From Trametes villosa (lineage: Eukaryota; Basidiomycota; Agaricomycetes; Polyporales; Polyporaceae): 64,000 bases of DNA. The position numbers and the translations under genes were made by a program. Positions 34,092 through 44,855 of the stretch are shown one piece after another. Where the stretch lies: the NCBI GenBank assembly GCA_002964805.2, contig PUDQ02000001.1, positions 1,264,001 through 1,328,000 of the forward strand. Direction: 5' to 3'. How positions within the stretch are numbered: position 1 is the first letter of the stretch; each line of letters begins with the position of its first letter. Below the pieces are notes generated by a model. That model was not told the origin of the DNA, did no database searches, and was given only the letters and a program-made list of their open reading frames with translations.

Positions 34092-35607
34092 ATGCCGCCC
34101 TCCCCAGACCCCAAGACCGGCTCAGACGACGGCGCCACGTCCCGCGTCTCCGACGCCGCCCTCCGCAAGAAAAAGAACGCAGATGCCCAGGCCGCCTTCC
34201 GTGCGCGCCGCGCAAACTACATCGCCACTCTCGAAGAGACAGGTCCGCGTTCCCTCTCTCGCCCCCGATCCCCCTGCCGCAGCGTATTGATCTCTGCACC
34301 CCCCATCTACCCTCGCAGTCACCAACCTAGAGGCCGTCGTGCTCCAGCTCCAGGACTCATGCCGCTCCCTCAACACACAGCTCCAGGAGTCCAACCAGCA
34401 GGCGGAGCGCTACAAGACCGAGCTCGAGCACAAGGACAACATGCTCAGGATGTACGAGCAGCAGCAGAAGAAGGTCGATCGCGAGCCCCCAGAAGACTAC
34501 CCCATCTCCTCCTACACCCCCGTCCGCACCCCGCCCGTCGCGATGGCCTCCATGGCCGCCGGGCCCGCGAGCCACTACGGCGATGAGTCCATGCGCTACC
34601 CCTCCGGCAGCACCCCCGGCCCCTCCATGAACGGCTCGTCCTACCACAACCCAAACGCACAGGACTACCCCCAGCGCTCGCCCGCGATGAGCTACGTCAG
34701 CGTGCCCGGCGGCGGTGGCTCAGAACCACGCTCGATGGACCCCCACAGTCGAATGCCCCGATACGACCCCTACGCGCCCTACCCGATCGACACCTCCGGC
34801 CGCAGCGACGGCGCCTGGGTCGGCCACCCAGGCGCGGCCGTGAGCGACGGCTCGATGGACAACGGCAGTGCAACGCACTCGCCGACGTTCGTTGAGTCGC
34901 CCACGCTCACCGCGTCCGACCTCTCCTACCCCTCGCGCTACGGCGGCATGGACGATCAGAAGGTGCCGCTCACGCCGCTCTCCACCTCCTCATACATGTT
35001 CGCGCCCAGCCGCTCGCTCTCGCCCGCCGCCTCAACGCCCTCCTCCACGTCCACGTCCTCGCTCGCGCCCTCCTCCTTCCCCTTCACCTTCCCCGAGGGC
35101 ACCGCCCTCCAAGACCGCCCCGAGTTCTTCCGCCGCCAGCCCGAGCTCACTCTCCACGGCGGCACCGCAGACATCTCCTCGCTCGTGCGCATGAGCGGCC
35201 GCGCGGGCCCGCCGCCCTCCTCGTCCTCCGCCTCCGGGCTCTCCCCCGCGGCGGAGCGCGTGCAGGCGCCGTCCCCATACGCCCGCGGGGACAACGGCTC
35301 GCACGACCGGGACCGGGACCGCGGCGAGTCCGACGGCGAGTCGTCCTCGTACACGTACTCGTCGCGCGCACGCACGCGGCCCGCGTCGTCGCGCTCGCCG
35401 TCGCCGGGGCCCCCGCCGATCTGCGGGACGCTCGCGGTGATCAAGGCGCAGGCGTTCGGCGCGCTGCGGCGCACGCGCGGGCGGAGCAAGAAGACGACGG
35501 AGGGCGCGGCGAAGGCCGCCGTCGAGGCCCTCGCCGCGCGCGGGATCGGCGTGAACCCCGCCAAGCGCGCCCGCCTGCACGACAGCGACGGGGATCTGCG
35601 GATTTGA
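34092..35607 (+). CDS. bZIP transcription factor
   Basis: Nuclear DNA-binding protein. ATG 34092 gives MPPSPDPKTGSDDGATSRVS, then the basic region LRKKKNADAQAAFRARRANY, which fits N-x2-A-Q-x-A-F-R-x-R of Yap-like fungal bZIPs. The leucine zipper (YIATLEETVTNLEAVVLQLQ and onwards) is joined across the only intron (about 34243-34318). The rest (~380 aa) is Pro/Ser/Tyr-rich and presumably disordered, with SPTFVESPTLTASDLSYPSR and an Arg/Asp-repeat DRDRDRGE. A basic C-terminal block (FGALRRTRGRSKKTTEGAAK) ends DGDLRI and TGA at 35605-35607. No Cys-rich redox domain like that of Yap1 is seen. The target genes cannot be deduced. Confidence 0.92.
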
Positions 35608-37299
35608 GTGCAGCGGCGGAGCGGGCGATCGGCGTGTGGCCCTGTCTTTCTGTCTGTTTGTCGTCCCGTTTGCCTCGTTTGCGCTCCCTGTTTGCTGCCC
35701 CGACCCGACCCGTCCGCCCGACCGATTAAACGACCGAACGACCGAACGTCTATGGCACACATCGCTCCGTGTAGAGGCTTCCCACATTCATATGTACCAC
35801 CAGCGCTCTCCCTCTCTATCTCTCATTACTGATGATCTCCTCCGAGTCCCTCTCGCCCGTCCTCCCGCTCCGTCTCCTGCTGGCTATGGGACCCTGTAGA
35901 CGACCGCTCGTTCCGCCTCCATCTATCGCCTCGCCCCGTCCCTCCACTCTCGTTCGTCCGCGCTCTTCCTCATGCACACTGCACCGTCACTTATTCGCTC
36001 TCACATGTTCTCGGATACTTCGTATGACCATGTAGGATAGTATTGGCTGTAATATAGTGTCTGTTGCTTTACTGTAAATATACCACTGCTGTTCCCTCTC
36101 CTCTCCTCTCCCTCCGCCAACCAACCGCTACCCCCTTGCCCCTCGAGCGATCCCCCGCACCGTACCTCGGGATCAGGCCACCGCTATCGCGGCGGTCCCC
36201 CGCAGGTGCGGGACGGGCTCCCTACGCACGCGCGCCGAAGATAGCCAGAAGTTACCCCAGCAGGCCCGCTTCCCGCTTCCCACCCCGCAACAATAACGCG
36301 CGCCATTAGGCGTCCGCCGCCGCACGGTCCGTGGCAGGGAAGCCGCCGCCGGGCGCGGGGCTCGCAGAACGCGAGAACGAGAACGTGCGCGCAAGGTTCG
36401 CCGCTGCGTCTCGGCTGCCGCGGGCGCGGCGACAAAGGCTCCATCCGGCAGGGTGCGTGTGGCGCAGGGCCCTGCCTCTCTTCTGGCGAATGCGAAGTGC
36501 GATGGGAGATGGGAGCTGGCATCCGCCGGCGCGAGGCACAGCGAAGACCCAGGTGCGGGACGTCGATGGGCATCGCCGCGATGATGCTGCATATGCCCCC
36601 TGCCATACGGGGAGGTGCGGCCCAGCCGCCAGTCCACGCCGTGCGATGGCTATCTGGGCACCGCGGCCCCCCTCCCTGGGCAAAGCGGGTGGGAAAGCGA
36701 AGTAGGGGGGAACGTCCCACGGGCACGCACGAGCATCCCCGTGTGCCCTGCGCAGGGGCGCACTCCCGCCTCCAGTCTCCGCGCGAGTCCGCGAGGGGCA
36801 CGCGAGCGGCGGGCGTCCCGGGGCCAGGGCAGAGGGAGGGTTTGATATAGCACCGTGGGAGGGCGTGGCCGGGCGGTGCGTTCCAGAAGCGGGCGGGTGG
36901 CCTGCGCGGGCGTGCTAGCGCGCCACACGCCCGGGGGAAGGGAGGGCGTGCGCGGGTGCGGCGCCCACCGTTCGCGGGGGAAGGGCGGGCGACTTTGCTT
37001 CGGGGGCTAGCCGATGGTTTGAGTTCGGGCTTCGCCGCTGCGGGGGGCAACTATACGCCTTCTGCGCGGGCTGTCGCCCAGGCCAGCCGAGGGCGCATTG
37101 ACGTCGGCTGGCGAGTCTGCAGCCGCGACGTGAGGTGTCAAATCTTCAGACCGCTAGCGCGACATTCTGCTGGTGTTCGGAGACAGTGCGTGGTGAATTG
37201 GACGATCGGCGGAGGCGAGCTCAACGGGAAACAGATAAACGCCGATAGACTTTAGGCACCGCTGGATCCCAGGTGCCCCGGATCTCGCTGCAAGGTAAG
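35608..37299. other. Gene-poor convergent region with GC-rich core
   Basis: A 1.7 kb gap between convergent genes. 35608-36170 is pyrimidine-rich with a CTCTCCTCTCCTCTCCCTCC run at about 36096-36115, and probably holds the bZIP 3' UTR. 36170-37140 is strikingly GC-rich and open in several frames on both strands (up to 288 codons, minus). These frames have no motif, are full of Arg/Pro/Ala and overlap, so I do not call a gene. Confidence 0.45.
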
Positions 37300-38401
37300 T
37301 CAGTCTCCGACAACAAGCTTGCGAGAGGAAGACCGCGGAACGCACTTCTTGTACCGCTGTGCCCAAACCAGCATCCCAGGAGCGGCGAAGGTAACGAATA
37401 CGAAGCAGAAGGCGTAGAGGTAGGCTGCGGTGACCGATAGCGGGTATGTGAGGAGCAGAGAAAGCCCGGAGAGGCAGGCGGTGACGACGATTTGCAGCGG
37501 CCGCGCGGTGTCCTGGCCGCGCGTGAGATCGCTGAAGTAGGAATGGGAACAGAAGGCCTACCTGAATGCGGCGGCGCAGCATAGGAAAGAGGGCAAACGC
37601 CTGCACCGAGAAGAGAATCAGGCCGAAGACCGAGATGTCGTCTGATAATCTCGAAGCCAGCACGACGGAGGAAGAGATCGCGGCATTCATGGACAGCACG
37701 GAGGTCAATCTGGATGAGGCTACTGAATACCTGGCCACCTGAGCGCTCGGCGGCGTACATACCTCTCACGGCGGTGGCTTTGGGGCCTCAGGGCGGTATA
37801 GTCCGCCAATAGGGCGTTGAGGATGAACAGACAGGCGGACAGCGCCCAGATCGAGTCCGAAGACGTCGCGGCCGTAAGCGTCTTGAGTACCGGCGACAGC
37901 GACATGAGTGCGAGGAAGACAAGGATAGAAGCCTTCAGCGTCTTTGCCCCTGCACGAACGGCAGGCTGTCAGCCACACTGAGCGGGTATGAACGGGCAGA
38001 GTACGAACGATTGGTATACCGCGCCACATTGTCCACGCTAGCGCAGTCCAAGAGCTCCCATGTCATGTACCCAGCGAGGAACACCCCTACAGATATCCAC
38101 ACCAGAGCGCGTGGGTCGAGCAGCCGCTGCCGGAGTCTCATGAAGACTGCGAGGAAGACGAAGATGCTCGCGAGGTGCTGGCTTATTGGACATGACAGGA
38201 CGACGAGGTGCCAGTACGTGTACGGCTTGAAGTTTGCTAGGGCAGGTTTAGCACGAAAACGCGCGATAAGAGGGGGCACGCGACCGACTCACGGTTCCTG
38301 CTCAGGGAAGAGAGGAAGGAGCGCGGGACATAGTTGTCAGGGTATGGCTTCTCCTTGTAGAGCACGCGCTCCCATTCTGCCTCCCAGTCCTCCGTTGACA
38401 T
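37300..38401 (-). CDS. GPI2: GPI-GlcNAc transferase subunit PIG-C / Gpi2
   Basis: Subunit of the ER complex that transfers GlcNAc to phosphatidylinositol, the first step of GPI-anchor synthesis. A short first exon (ATG at 38399-38401) encodes MSTEDWEAEWERVLYKEKPY and PDNYVPRSFLSSLSRN, the hallmark N-terminus. Membrane blocks follow: PNFKPYTYWHLVVLSCPISQ, LASIFVFLAVFMRLRQ, ALVWISVGVFLAGYMTWELL, AKTLKASILVFLALMSLSPV, LKTLTAATSSDSIWALSACL, FILNALLADYTALRPQSHRR, SVLSMNAAISSSVVLASRLS and FGLILFSVQAFALFPMLRRR. The last exon gives ARPLQIVVTACLSGLSLLLT and RYKKCVPRSSSRKLVVGD, ending TGA at 37300-37302. The first exon is too short to show as a long reading frame but splices in phase. Identity is secure; it would share a pathway with GPI-anchored surface proteins such as the one at 8.1 kb. 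Confidence 0.93.
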
Positions 38402-39925
38402 TCATGAGACGTCGCAGCAGAGTCCAGAGAGCCGGCCCGCGGTCGTTCTGGGCGTGCGCAAGACGGGTATCGCAGTCGAGAGTCGGCTGTCCGTGCGCGT
38501 GGTCGGGAGTAAGTCTCGAGAGCGCGTATGGGCGCCTGTGTGCTACGATGACATGGCAGGAGACGCCCATCACACCAGGGCCCACAACTGCACAATTTCA
38601 TGTTCACCTCAAATGAAAGTTCTCTGATGTCGCAATCAGCGTTACAGGGGCTCAGATAGTCTTTCCCAAAGAGGGCGTTTCTGCGAAATATTTCTCCCAG
38701 ACCTCAGGTGTGTAACAGGACCCGGACAGGACATGATGCACACGCCTGCCTCTGGGGCTGCGGAAGAAGCTCCTGCAGCGGCATCTGCACGGTCTCGCAG
38801 GGTCAGAAGCAAGAACGAGGCAGCGGCGTACTAGGTGAAGATACCGGGAAAGCCACTGTCCTCCAAATGGTATACATGCAATGGAAGTCCGGCGAGTACG
38901 ACAACGTGGGGGACTAGATGTCGCGATAGCCCCTCCTATCTGGCCCTCCTGAGAGTGGACAGAGCCTCGTGTGCGCGCAGTTAGCCATTCGTGGGCTTGC
39001 GCGGCGACGTTCAGTCCCACTTTGTATGACGTTGTCGTTAGAACGGCGGCCTGATGGAACTCCGCCCATGCACTCACCACGAGTTGCTCCTGCTGTCTCG
39101 GCTCCGGCACACGAGGTGCGCTCTTCTGTGCTTCCAATTGTGCAGCCAGTCGCCCGCCGTTGGGGTTGGCCGACTGTGTGCCTCGAGACTGCGCCTGCGA
39201 TAATATTTCAGTAAATTTCCGGCATAGGATCAGCTCGCACCAACCGCTTTCTGTCGTCTTTCCGCTGCTTCCGCAGCAGCAGCTCGAGGGTCCGGCCTCG
39301 TGCCTTCCGACGACCCTACAGGGGTGCTGGCCGACCCTAGAACTTGATGACCGCCGGACACAGTTCCTGACTTTGAGCAGAGAGAGCCCATCGACGATGG
39401 CGGTTCGTGTCAAGGTATCAAGCCAAGGCCGATTGCTGCCGCCCTCCTGCTTACTGCGGCATGGCCAAGTAACTCAGCGCCATCCTCTCTCAGTACGAAT
39501 ATTATTGCACAGCCCGAAGGTCCAGATTCGGAGAAAAATAGGAATGAAAGTAGTACATCTGCGGTACACTCTGATCAGATCTCAAGACGAAGGCCATGAG
39601 GACCAGGTGAATGTCGGTTATGGTAGCTCAACGTCCCAGGCATGTGGGGCATAGGCCGCCTGGCAGTCTAATCCCAAGCAGCACGCCGTTTCTCGGTTCC
39701 ACAGATTAGAGCAGCTAGCAGATAAAGTAGTGCAATATATGGTACAGCTATACCTGTAGCATTTAGTCCGACCCTGCAGGCAATCCTCTACACTCCGAAT
39801 CATGCGTTCGGCGGCGAGTCGGAGACACTGACGTAGTCCCCCCGATGGTCTCTGCCTGGAGCGTTCCGCAGGTGGCCCGCATCGCTGAGCCGTATATCCT
39901 CGGGCTGCCGCTGGGGCACCCACGC
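38402..39925. other. Unassigned 1.5 kb between GPI2 and the Cys-rich protein gene
   Basis: The left part should contain the GPI2 promoter (minus strand). A minus-strand reading frame of 253 codons (38652-39413) and a plus-strand one of 164 codons (39160-39654) overlap. Neither shows a fold, motif or good splice context, and the minus one is rich in Ser, Arg and Cys. I cannot exclude a fast-evolving gene here. Confidence 0.35.
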
Positions 39926-40606
39926 CTAGAAACCACACGGGTCGTGAAACGTGCAAAACGCGGGGCACGAGCGGGAGAAGCGCACCTCCCACCACCGCCT
40001 GCCCGTGGCCCACGGCAGGGTGGTGTCGAAGCCGGCCTTGAGCATCCTGCCCTTGATGCCGGCGCCGAGAAGGAGGCCGAAGACCGTGAGGAGGAAGAGG
40101 GTGACGACGAGCTGGTCGCGCGGGGAGTCGCGCTCTGCACGCAGGTCCGGTTCAGCACGGAGCGCACACATGCGGCCAGGGTCGACGCGACGCACGGAAA
40201 CAGCGAGCCTCGATGTCGCCTTCTTTCCCGGTTGCGGTATCGGGGTTGGCGTCTCCGACGGAGGCCCCCGCGCATCTGGGCAGGTTCTGCTGTTGGCACC
40301 AGAGCTTAGTGCACGACAGGCACGGCTTGCTCGGGTCGTCTGGGATGTCCATCCGGAGGATGGTGTAGTTTGTTCCGAAGCATATGCCTGCCGTCTCTCA
40401 GCACCCCGCCGACAGACACCTTCGCAAAGGACGTACATTTGCAAAAGTTGGTCGCCTCCCACTTGTTCCCCAGCACGGCGACGACCGACTGCTACTTGCA
40501 CGGCTTCGATGAGTGAGAAGGCCCCCTTTCAGGAAGTCTCAGCGCTGCTCACGGAGTTGAGAAGGAGGAGGAAGAGGCAGCACAGCAGCGCAGACGTGCG
40601 AGACAT
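39926..40606 (-). CDS. Small Cys-rich single-pass membrane protein, conserved fungal family of unknown function
   Basis: ATG at 40604-40606 gives a signal peptide MSRTSALLCCLFLLLLNS. An intron joins SVVAVLGNKWEATNFCKC, and a second intron joins ICFGTNYTILRMDIPDDPSK, PCLSCTKLWCQQQNLPRCAG, ATGKEGDIEARCFQRDSPRD and a membrane helix QLVVTLFLLTVFGLLLGAGI. A short tail ends CGF at TAG (39926-39928). The CKC-x-CF, C-x2-C-x3-WC-x5-LP-x-C and RCFQRDS...D pattern just before one C-terminal helix recurs in fungal proteins I know only as hypothetical. Topology is luminal/extracellular cysteine domain with a short cytosolic tail. Length is about 165 aa. The last ~30 residues may be misread if another intron exists. 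It shares a 206-nt divergent promoter with ARP1. Confidence 0.72.
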
Positions 40607-40812
40607 GGCGGACGAGGTCACGGTCCTGAGGCAAGCTGCGCGCGGACGCGTCAGAAACGCGCGTCTCCCGCCTTCCCCTCACACCTCGTCCTCGCTCGGC
40701 TGGCCGCCCACCTTCCTGCCCCGAACACGGCCTACCCTACTGCTTCGTTTTCTTAATCTAGCCTACAGCTCGTCAGGCACGCGCAACACCGAGAGGATCG
40801 CCGCAGCTGACG
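40607..40812. promoter_or_regulatory. Compact divergent promoter, Cys-rich protein / ARP1
   Basis: Only 206 nt separate the two start codons. The ARP1 side has a pyrimidine-rich leader (CTACTGCTTCGTTTTCTTAATC at about 40738-40759). No TATA box is evident, so this looks like an initiator-driven bidirectional promoter. Confidence 0.45.
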
Positions 40813-42401
40813 ATGGCGACCGAGTTCGAGGATGTCCTCACAAACCAGCCTGTCGTGATCGACAACGTTCGTGCACCTGCGCTCCGTGATCTGCGTCTGG
40901 TCTGAGCTTAAGAATGCGTTCTTGGATATAGGGCTCTGGCACAATCAAGGCTGGATTCGCAGGGCAAGACCACCCAAAGTGTTTCTTCCCGTCTTTGTGC
41001 GTCTTCACGGTTAGCGGTGTACTGTGACGCGTCCGTCTGCATGCTGATTGCATGTATTGGCCTCCTCAATAGTGTGGGGCGGCCAAAACATGTTCGTGTT
41101 ATGGCAGGTGCACTAGAAGGAGACGTCTTCATCGGGCGTAAGGCGCAAGAGGCCCGAGGGCTACTGAAGATCAAATACCCCATGGAACACGGGATAGTGA
41201 CAGACTGGGACGATATGGAGCGAATATGGAGTTGGGTGTACGCGGAGGAGTTGGGAACGCTGAGCGAAGAGGTACGCGACATGCTCTCCGAAGTCCACCT
41301 TAATAGGACTAAGACCATATATGCAGCATCCGGTACTGCTAACGGAAGCCCCGCTAAATCCTCGTCACAACCGCGACGTCGCCGCGCAAATCTTCTTCGA
41401 TACATTCAACGTCCCCGCTCTGTATATCTCCGTCCAAGCTGTATTGTCACTGTAAGTCTTGCGCGTCGTCTGGCGCGCACCGAGAGGCTCACCCGGAACG
41501 CGTAGATATTCTTCAGGTCGAACAACAGGTATTGTTCTGGACTCGGGCGACGGTGTTACGCATGCAGTACCCGTGTTCGAGGGTTTCTCTATGCCGCATG
41601 CGATCCGCCGAGTGGATGTTGCGGGCAGGTGAGACAAGGAAAGGCGATGCGTACATATCGCTTTACTGATATTACATATCAGGGACGTGACGGACCACCT
41701 ACAGCTACTCCTCCGGAAAGCAGGCCATCACCTACACACGACGGCTGAGCGGGAAGTTGTCCGGACAATCAAGGAGAAGTGCTGTTACGTCGCGTTGAAC
41801 CCTGCTAAGGAGGAGAAGGATTCAATGGGACGCAGCGAGGAGTTCCGCCTACCAGATGGCAACACCGTGCAGGTTCGTCGAACGGTCAATTGGATGTCAA
41901 CCACGCTAACCACCAGCGCAGTTGGGCCCGGAGCGGTTCCGCGCGCCAGAAATCCTGTTCAACCCCGAGCTCATCGGGCAAGAATATGCTGGTGTACACC
42001 AGGTCGTCGTTGACTCCATCAACAGAGTGGACCTCGACTTGCGCAAGAGCCTGTTCTCGAACATCGTTCTCAGCGGCGGCAGCACTCTCTGTCGCGGTAG
42101 GTCCTATCACACCTAGCGGTGCCTTCACCGCTCATTGCTTTCCAGGTTTCGGTGACCGCTTGCTCAACGAGGTCAAGAAACTCGCGCTGAAGGACGTTAA
42201 GATCAAGATTTACGCTCCTCCAGAGCGCAAGTACTCTACATGGATCGGCGGTTCCATCCTGGCGGGTCTCAACACCTTCAAGAAGGTACGTCTTTGCGTT
42301 TTGCCGACGGGGGACATCGCTCACAAAGTTCGCAGATGTGGGTATCAGCGGAGGAGTACCAGGAGGATCCCGATATCATTCACAAGAAGCTGGGTTTCTG
42401 A
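40813..42401 (+). CDS. ARP1: Actin-related protein 1 (centractin), dynactin filament subunit
   Basis: Forms the short actin-like filament of dynactin, the dynein adaptor for nuclear and vesicle transport in hyphae. ATG 40813 opens [20 protein letters not shown]. Then come [180 protein letters not shown] and [20 protein letters not shown]. The end is IIHKKLGF with TGA at 42399-42401. MAGALEGD and the actin phosphate loops mark ARP1 rather than actin. About nine introns of 50-65 nt, about 380 aa, the expected size. Orthology is secure. Confidence 0.97.
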
Positions 42402-42743
42402 ACGGGTGCTTTCGTTGCTCTGGCTCTCTTCGCTGGTTCGTCTGTAGACCATATCCTGTCTTAGCTATGATACCCGAACATGTAGTGTGCACTTCTAATA
42501 CGACTTGCGCGATCTCAGACTGTCTGTACCTGTTAACAGCATCGAACTTTCGGCACATCGGTTGAGTGGTCCGCCGCCAGGCAAAAGAGTGTTATATCCG
42601 CATGCGCATAATGGTCATGGACATTGTAGAGGAGAGTGAAAGCGGGCATACGCGATAGGATACAGCTGCGAGCAACTTTTGCGAGGTGCGGACATGCAAT
42701 GCAAAATGAGAGAGCCCAATGAATACAACAACACGCCCAGCCA
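42402..42743. other. Intergenic, convergent 3' ends of ARP1 and eS24
   Basis: A 342-nt gap between convergent genes, AT-richer than the flanks. No gene is seen. Confidence 0.4.
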
Positions 42744-43459
42744 CTACTTGCCCTTCTTGGGGGGCTCGGCAGCCTTGGCCTTTTTGGTGCCACGGAGCTG
42801 AGGGAGAGGGAGGGCATTAGCACAAGGAGAACGCAAGTAGCAGAGAGTGATCGCACCTTCTTCGCACGGTTCTTGCGCTCCTTGCGCAGCTTGCGGTTGG
42901 TCTTGGGTGGTGCCTGCGTGAGGCCAGACTGCGCAGAAAGTTAGCAACCGTGTATACCGAGTTTTCCAGCAGGCAGACGTACCCGAATCAACCGGTGCTT
43001 GGGCTCGAACTTCCTCTGCGACGGCTCGTCGTCGTAGATGAGGCCGAAGCCGGTGCTCCGTCCACCACCGAAGACGGTCTTGAGGCCGAAGGTCACCACG
43101 CGCAGCTTGTCGGTCTTGTAGATTGCCGCGAGGCGCTCCGAGAGCTCCGCCTTGGAGACGTTCGGGCGGTTGGGGTGGAGGACATCGACGATGAACTGGC
43201 GGCGCGCCAGGAGGCGGTTCGTGATGAACTTGCGTGTGCGGATGGTCACCGGTGCTGAGGTGTCGGCCTGCATGGTCGGACAGAGGGAGGGGGGAGCGAG
43301 GAAACCGTCAGCGTTCGGTCGTCCGAGGGTCAATCCACCGCCAAGCTACATCCGCCTGCCAAACGATCCATCCAGCCCCATCCCGCCGTTCTTTCGCCAC
43401 GACGCCTCTCCCAACGCTCCTCCGGACGTCCAGCAGCACGATGGAACAGCACTCACCAT
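42744..43459 (-). CDS. RPS24: 40S ribosomal protein eS24
   Basis: Small-subunit ribosomal protein. The main exon encodes [80 protein letters not shown] and RLIR. The next gives [20 protein letters not shown], and the last [17 protein letters not shown] before TAG at 42744-42746. An ATG exists directly upstream in the main exon (43271-43273, MQADTS). I prefer the start at 43457-43459: ATG there is followed at once by the donor GTGAGT, and the 189-nt intron (43268-43456) ends with a CTGAC branch site, a pyrimidine tract and CAG. This gives MADTSAPVT, the usual fungal N-terminus. It shares a 300-nt divergent promoter with the Tic20-like gene. Confidence 0.94.
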
Positions 43460-43759
43460 TGTTAGTATACCCGCTTTTTGGTCCTTTACCTTGATGTCGT
43501 GGGCCCGCTGAAGATTGCCAGTGCCTCCGGTGTCGCTGACCAAACACGGCAATACACCCGATCGCGCCAGGTGGGAACAGCGCCAAACAGCGCCAAATCA
43601 TGTGCGGCGATGGGCGCCTATCTCGTTCCTCCGGACCGTCTCCATCGCCGAGCTGCGCGCACCTGCATTAGCCTAGGATACTCCTCGCAGTCCCCTCTGC
43701 GATACTGCCTATTGCTCTGTATTTATTCCTTGGATTACCCCCACCATCTAATCACTACC
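43460..43759. promoter_or_regulatory. Divergent promoter, eS24 / Tic20-like protein
   Basis: A 300-nt region between divergent starts. On the minus strand, pyrimidine/A-rich sequence GGTATACTAACA directly precedes the eS24 ATG. On the plus strand TGTATTTATTCCTTGG lies about 40 nt before the 43760 ATG and could act as an AT-rich core promoter element. Confidence 0.45.
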
Positions 43760-44566
43760 ATGGCCTCGAACAACACGTCGCACTTCGCCTCATTTGCTGC
43801 CTACGTGAGCGCTCTCGCCATGTAACCTGACTGCAAGGCCGTAGTTGCTCAACTGCCCCGACGGGCGTATCCAGACACCTCCGCCAGATGACCCTTCATA
43901 TGCTGGGTCCACCTCCAAGAACACCTCCCGCGCCTGGTTCCCGGCGCAGCAGCCGACGTCGTACCAATCCGGCGGCATACCCACCTTCAACACATCGCAA
44001 GCTGGCGGGCTCGGCGCGGTGGAGGATGCGGAGGCAGAGAACGCAAACAACATGTGGGAGACACGTTATGGCTTCAGGGTCGACCTGCTAGCCGCCTTTG
44101 CCTACGTCTTGGGCCCCGTATCCGGTTCGTACATCTATTACACCGCTAGGAGAGTCGGCGCTCACCACCCATCGCGACACAGCGCTCATATTGCTCATCA
44201 CCGAGACCCACAATGACTTCGTACGCTTTCATGGTATGTGCCCGAGTTGCTCAGGGTTGTTGACGAGAGCTGAGCCTGAGGACATCACTGTAGCATATCA
44301 GTCAGCCTTGCTCACCACGCCTCTCGCCATCCTGCGCATCCTCGCGTCCCTCCTCCTATTCCCCTTGTTTCTCCGCATCACGCTCACGCTATTACTCGTC
44401 ATACCTCCTCTTTATATGGCGTACGTGCTCCCAGCTCATTGTGTCTATCTCGGCTAATCACTTTTACAGATGGCAAGCATATATCGACGCAGCACGGAAC
44501 GGCCTGGTACGCTTCCAGATACCATTTATTGGGCCCTTGGCAGAACGATGGGTCTTTGAAGAGTAG
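43760..44566 (+). CDS. Tic20/DUF4870-like (UPF0132) membrane protein
   Basis: Small membrane protein of a widespread family with unknown function. ATG 43760 gives MASNNTSHFASFAAY, then after an intron LLNCPDGRIQTPPPDDPSYA, a hydrophilic region, and MWETRYGFRVDLLAAFAYVL with the first helix. LILLITETHNDFVRFHAYQS carries the characteristic N-x-F-V-R-F-H-A-x-Q-S pattern. Hydrophobic LAILRILASLLLFPLFLRIT and LTLLLVIPPLYMAWQAYIDA follow, and RFQIPFIGPLAERWVFEE ends at TAG 44564-44566. Four short introns keep frame. The C-terminal A-x-N-G-x-x-x-R-x-P-x-x-G-x-x-A-E pattern supports the family call. Convergent with the secreted-protein gene. Confidence 0.83.
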
Positions 44567-44855
44567 CTAGCATATTGGTACCGACATGCAATCTCTTTTA
44601 CTGGGCTGAATATTACGCCTTTCCGTTTGATGTAGAAGATATTTGTGAAGACTCGGAGAGTGTGAACGTATCAGCGTCCGTAGTTTGTTTCCGACGTTTT
44701 AGTCATGGAAGGCAGACATCACAACCTAGGCCGCGAGCATCTTAATGGCATGGAACATGTTGATGGAGATAACACAGCGGGCAAGCCCTTCATCTACATA
44801 TAGAACGCGCGGGACGATCAACGACCGTGCGTATAGTATCCCAGAGTCTCCCCCT

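Noticed and set aside
34956..35787. Long minus-strand frames opposite the bZIP gene
   Set aside because: Antisense shadows of a GC-rich low-complexity coding region.
36184..37050. 288-codon minus-strand reading frame
   Set aside because: It lies in very GC-rich DNA where stops are rare, overlaps several other open frames, is rich in Arg/Pro/Ala and has no motif.
38652..39413. 253-codon minus-strand reading frame between GPI2 and the Cys-rich gene
   Set aside because: No motif, odd composition (Ser/Arg/Cys-rich) and an overlapping plus-strand frame; kept only as a note in the intergenic entry.
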